Below are positions 6,101 through 8,032 of a DNA stretch of 8,032 nucleotides, piece by piece. The position numbers and the translations under genes were made by a program. This DNA is from Clostridiales bacterium (GTDB lineage Bacteria; Bacillota_A; Clostridia; Saccharofermentanales; Saccharofermentanaceae): positions 1 to 8,032 of the forward strand of contig JAGCGE010000087.1 in the NCBI GenBank assembly GCA_017649745.1. Direction: 5' to 3'. A model generated the notes under the pieces. The model made no database searches, was not told where the DNA came from, and saw only the letters and a program-made list of their open reading frames with translations. Numbering within the stretch: position 1 is the first letter of the stretch; each line of letters begins with the position of its first letter.

Positions 6101-8029
6101 CTAAATCTTCAACAATATGTCAGAAATATCAAGACCTAGATCACACAATTTATGATCACTATGGAAATGAGGACAATCAATACAATGGTCCATATAAAAA
6201 TCGCCACATGGCATCATGAATGGTAGATCTTTATTGTCGGCAACAAACCAATAGAAGTCGCCAAATTTAGAAATAGCGTCAACAGCATCGTCAACCAATG
6301 AATCAAAATATGACCTGTCAACAAACTTTTCTAGTTCAGTTCCTCGAACCTCTTCTGCTTCTAAGAATCGATAACCCTTACATCCGGAAGCATAAGAATA
6401 TCTTCCGTCCGATTCGATACGCATCAGAAGACCGCCACCATGTCCTGGTTGAATAGGACAGAATGAACCAGCACGACCAACAAACATATAATTATGATCG
6501 CCGTCAACAAGTTGTTCATTCTTGTCCAGATAGAATGCAGACTGTGTAGTCATTGTAACGCACATGTCTTTTAGTTCAATATCTTCATGTGTAAATATCT
6601 TTTTGAACACATAAGGCTCTTGGAACTGTTTTCCAGTTGCAGTCCATTGTCCGGGAGCTTGCGGTGAGGTAACCGTTTGCTTGCCGACAAACACTGCATT
6701 GTTAACCAAACAAATCTTTTCCCATTCGGCTTCTACTTCGAAAATATAACCGAACTTCTTACCAAACTCATAAACAAACTCTTCTATCTCTGGCGTTGGA
6801 TTAGCAATCTTTATAGAGTCCGTCTTAATATGCACCACAGTAAAACCACGGCTTTCGACTTCATCCTGAAGAGTTCGCATAAACAAAGCTCCTCGAAGAG
6901 CAACAATGTTGTTTTTGTTCCTACGATCTCTAAATGGATTGTCAAACGATGCTGATGTTAATCCATACACAGAATTGATTGCAGTCTTCAATGCGTTAGA
7001 CAAGTCTTTGGCCTCATTCTTGTCTTTCAAATATGACTTAAGTTTGCCATCAAACAGCTTACCAACAGCATCATAGTCGCCATGCTTTATGTATAGACGA
7101 ATGTTTACAAGATCTGCAAAACGATCAGTATACTCACCCAAATATCTTTCTTGGATAATCGAAGTAGGATGCATGGATGCGACATCGAATGTCTTACAAT
7201 GCTCATACATTCCAGGATTAGCATACACCCATCCACCACGACCAACATCGTCGCCTCGATACATGTTCTTCCCGTTCTTATAAATATAGCCCGGGAACTC
7301 TTCAGCAAGATCATACCAATGAAGTTGTGGTTTCTTGTTTCGCCCAAATATAATTCTAGTAGTAAGACTGTTTGTACTATCATTAACAGTCATGTCAGCA
7401 ATGTCTGCTAGAATCTCACGAGCTCTAAAGTCACCATGAAGATGATGAAATACAGCTTCTGTAGATATAACATCATTGTCACAGTATTCAGCTACCTTCA
7501 CCCAATCTTTTTCATCGACTGGTTGATCCCATGGAAGACCAAGTTCTTGGTGGTGCAATCCGAGTTCTATCTCCCACTTCTTAAGACTTTTCTTATGCCC
7601 AGCAGAAGCAAAGTCATACACATCAGTATATGACACATTAAATGCTTCGCCTAATAGATGATTGCCTTTGTTGCTTACAATATTCTGACTAAGACGATAG
7701 ATCTCTTCATTATTGTAACCGATATATCTAGCATACAAAATATGATTATCATACCTACGATTATTAAAACCAACTAGTTTGTAGTTAAATAATTCACCAA
7801 TTTCTTCTGGAGAAGGATTAATCATTCGAACACAACTAGCATCACCATCGAACTTCCAATTCACCAGTAGAAGATTTGGAAATACCTCACAGTCAAAGAA
7901 TACAAGACGATCGTCAAAATATCGCCCATCAGTTCTATTGTCACTAGGATCTTCCGACTTGAATGGCATTTCACTTGCAAGTTTCATGCAGTATTCTGAT
8001 TGATTTGTAGAATTCATTGCAAATATCAT
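6101..8029 (-). CDS. family B-type phage DNA polymerase with 3'-5' exonuclease (642 aa, 5' end uncertain)
   Basis: The N-terminal half carries the proofreading exonuclease: Exo I FFDCEVF with Asp46 and Glu48, Exo II FNNRRYD with Asn90 and Asp94, Exo III YCDND with Tyr182 and Asp186. The polymerase follows: motif A DVASMHPTSI (Asp282), motif B KTAINSVYG (Lys348, Asn352, Tyr355, Gly356), motif C HIKTDSIKI (Asp404). The first Asp of the usual DTD in motif C is replaced by Lys402; the catalytic Asp404 remains. Only about 66 residues separate motifs A and B, leaving no room for the TPR1 insertion of protein-primed polymerases such as phi29, so ordinary priming is more likely. The C-terminus has a Cys/His cluster (Cys608, His615, Cys616, Cys619, His621, His623, His626, Cys629) that may bind zinc. 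The ATG is 3 bases from the window edge and the codon before it is open, so the true start may lie further upstream. Met5 has no SD. Confidence 0.92.
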   Translation of the reverse strand: MIFAMNSTNQSEYCMKLASEMPFKSEDPSDNRTDGRYFDDRLVFFDCEVFPNLLLVNWKFDGDASCVRMINPSPEEIGELFNYKLVGFNNRRYDNHILYARYIGYNNEEIYRLSQNIVSNKGNHLLGEAFNVSYTDVYDFASAGHKKSLKKWEIELGLHHQELGLPWDQPVDEKDWVKVAEYCDNDVISTEAVFHHLHGDFRAREILADIADMTVNDSTNSLTTRIIFGRNKKPQLHWYDLAEEFPGYIYKNGKNMYRGDDVGRGGWVYANPGMYEHCKTFDVASMHPTSIIQERYLGEYTDRFADLVNIRLYIKHGDYDAVGKLFDGKLKSYLKDKNEAKDLSNALKTAINSVYGLTSASFDNPFRDRRNKNNIVALRGALFMRTLQDEVESRGFTVVHIKTDSIKIANPTPEIEEFVYEFGKKFGYIFEVEAEWEKICLVNNAVFVGKQTVTSPQAPGQWTATGKQFQEPYVFKKIFTHEDIELKDMCVTMTTQSAFYLDKNEQLVDGDHNYMFVGRAGSFCPIQPGHGGGLLMRIESDGRYSYASGCKGYRFLEAEEVRGTELEKFVDRSYFDSLVDDAVDAISKFGDFYWFVADNKDLPFMMPCGDFYMDHCIDCPHFHSDHKLCDLGLDISDILLKI

Positions 8030-8032
8030 TAC

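Larger units (their letters stand above)
82..8026 (+). repeat. dispersed strand-biased word AATAT and its longer forms
   Basis: By hand count AATAT occurs about 60 times on the plus strand, while ATATT on the same strand occurs fewer than ten times. Longer forms recur exactly: AAATATCTTT seven times (2330, 4195, 4700, 4911, 5311, 6593, 7140), AATATGAC eight times (336, 628, 1291, 3387, 3881, 5962, 6307, 7030), AATATAAC eight times (1363, 2030, 2492, 2992, 3725, 4558, 5871, 6743), and AATATAGCA seven times (82, 167, 251, 1826, 4430, 4834, 5063). Copies fall in coding and non-coding DNA and in all three codon phases. No function is known to me. Confidence 0.6.

Noticed and set aside
841..7633. 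Plus-strand ORFs of 60-132 codons opposite the minus-strand genes
   Set aside because: All lie antisense to genes with clear domain motifs, have no recognisable motifs of their own and show low-complexity composition expected from reverse translation of AT-rich genes.
6101..8029. Protein-primed (phi29-type) polymerase
   Set aside because: The spacing between motifs A and B (about 66 residues) leaves no room for TPR1, and no terminal-protein gene is visible in the window.
1..8032. tRNA or other structured RNA genes
   Set aside because: No cloverleaf, CCA end or GTTCRANNC T-arm signature was seen in the only substantial gene-free stretch or elsewhere.

Overview
This window is almost certainly part of the replication/transcription module of a tailed double-stranded DNA bacteriophage or prophage. 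All seven supported genes lie on the minus strand and are read from right to left, packed with overlaps or gaps of only a few bases. They encode a compact family B DNA polymerase, a phage-type single-stranded-DNA-binding protein, an SF2 helicase, two different small PD-(D/E)XK-type nucleases, a 926-residue protein that carries the catalytic signature of cellular-type RNA polymerase, and a small conserved phage protein. The DNA is AT-rich by eye. Most starts have strong AGGAGG-type Shine-Dalgarno sequences, which fits a Gram-positive host, but nothing here identifies the species.

Layout in transcription order: DNA polymerase (8029-6101, 5' end near the window edge); ssDNA-binding protein (6083-5589); helicase (5589-4375, start overlapping the previous stop as TAATG); VRR-NUC-type nuclease (4329-3952); Cas4/RecB-like nuclease (3986-3411); RNA-polymerase-like protein with helix-turn-helix segments near both ends (3420-640); 93-residue phage protein (626-345). 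Beyond the last stop is about 340 bp without genes. It holds an imperfect hairpin (309-338) and an 84-bp tandem repeat (1-283) whose units each contain the perfect 12-bp palindrome CCTCTATAGAGG. No promoter is evident between the genes, so the block looks like one operon transcribed from beyond the right edge.

How the genes could work together: polymerase, ssDNA-binding protein and helicase form the core of a replication machine; the two nucleases fit recombination, end processing or junction cleavage; the RNA-polymerase-like protein could transcribe a set of phage genes from its own promoters, with its helix-turn-helix segments as candidate DNA-recognition parts. The tandem-repeat array is a candidate origin or regulator-binding site.

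The observations most worth a second look are (1) the two-barrel RNA-polymerase-like protein with terminal HTH motifs; (2) a short word, AATAT, found about 60 times on the plus strand against fewer than ten times for its reverse complement, in all three codon phases and with several longer forms repeated 7-8 times; and (3) the 84-bp A-B-A tandem repeat. All counts were made by hand and need recomputing.
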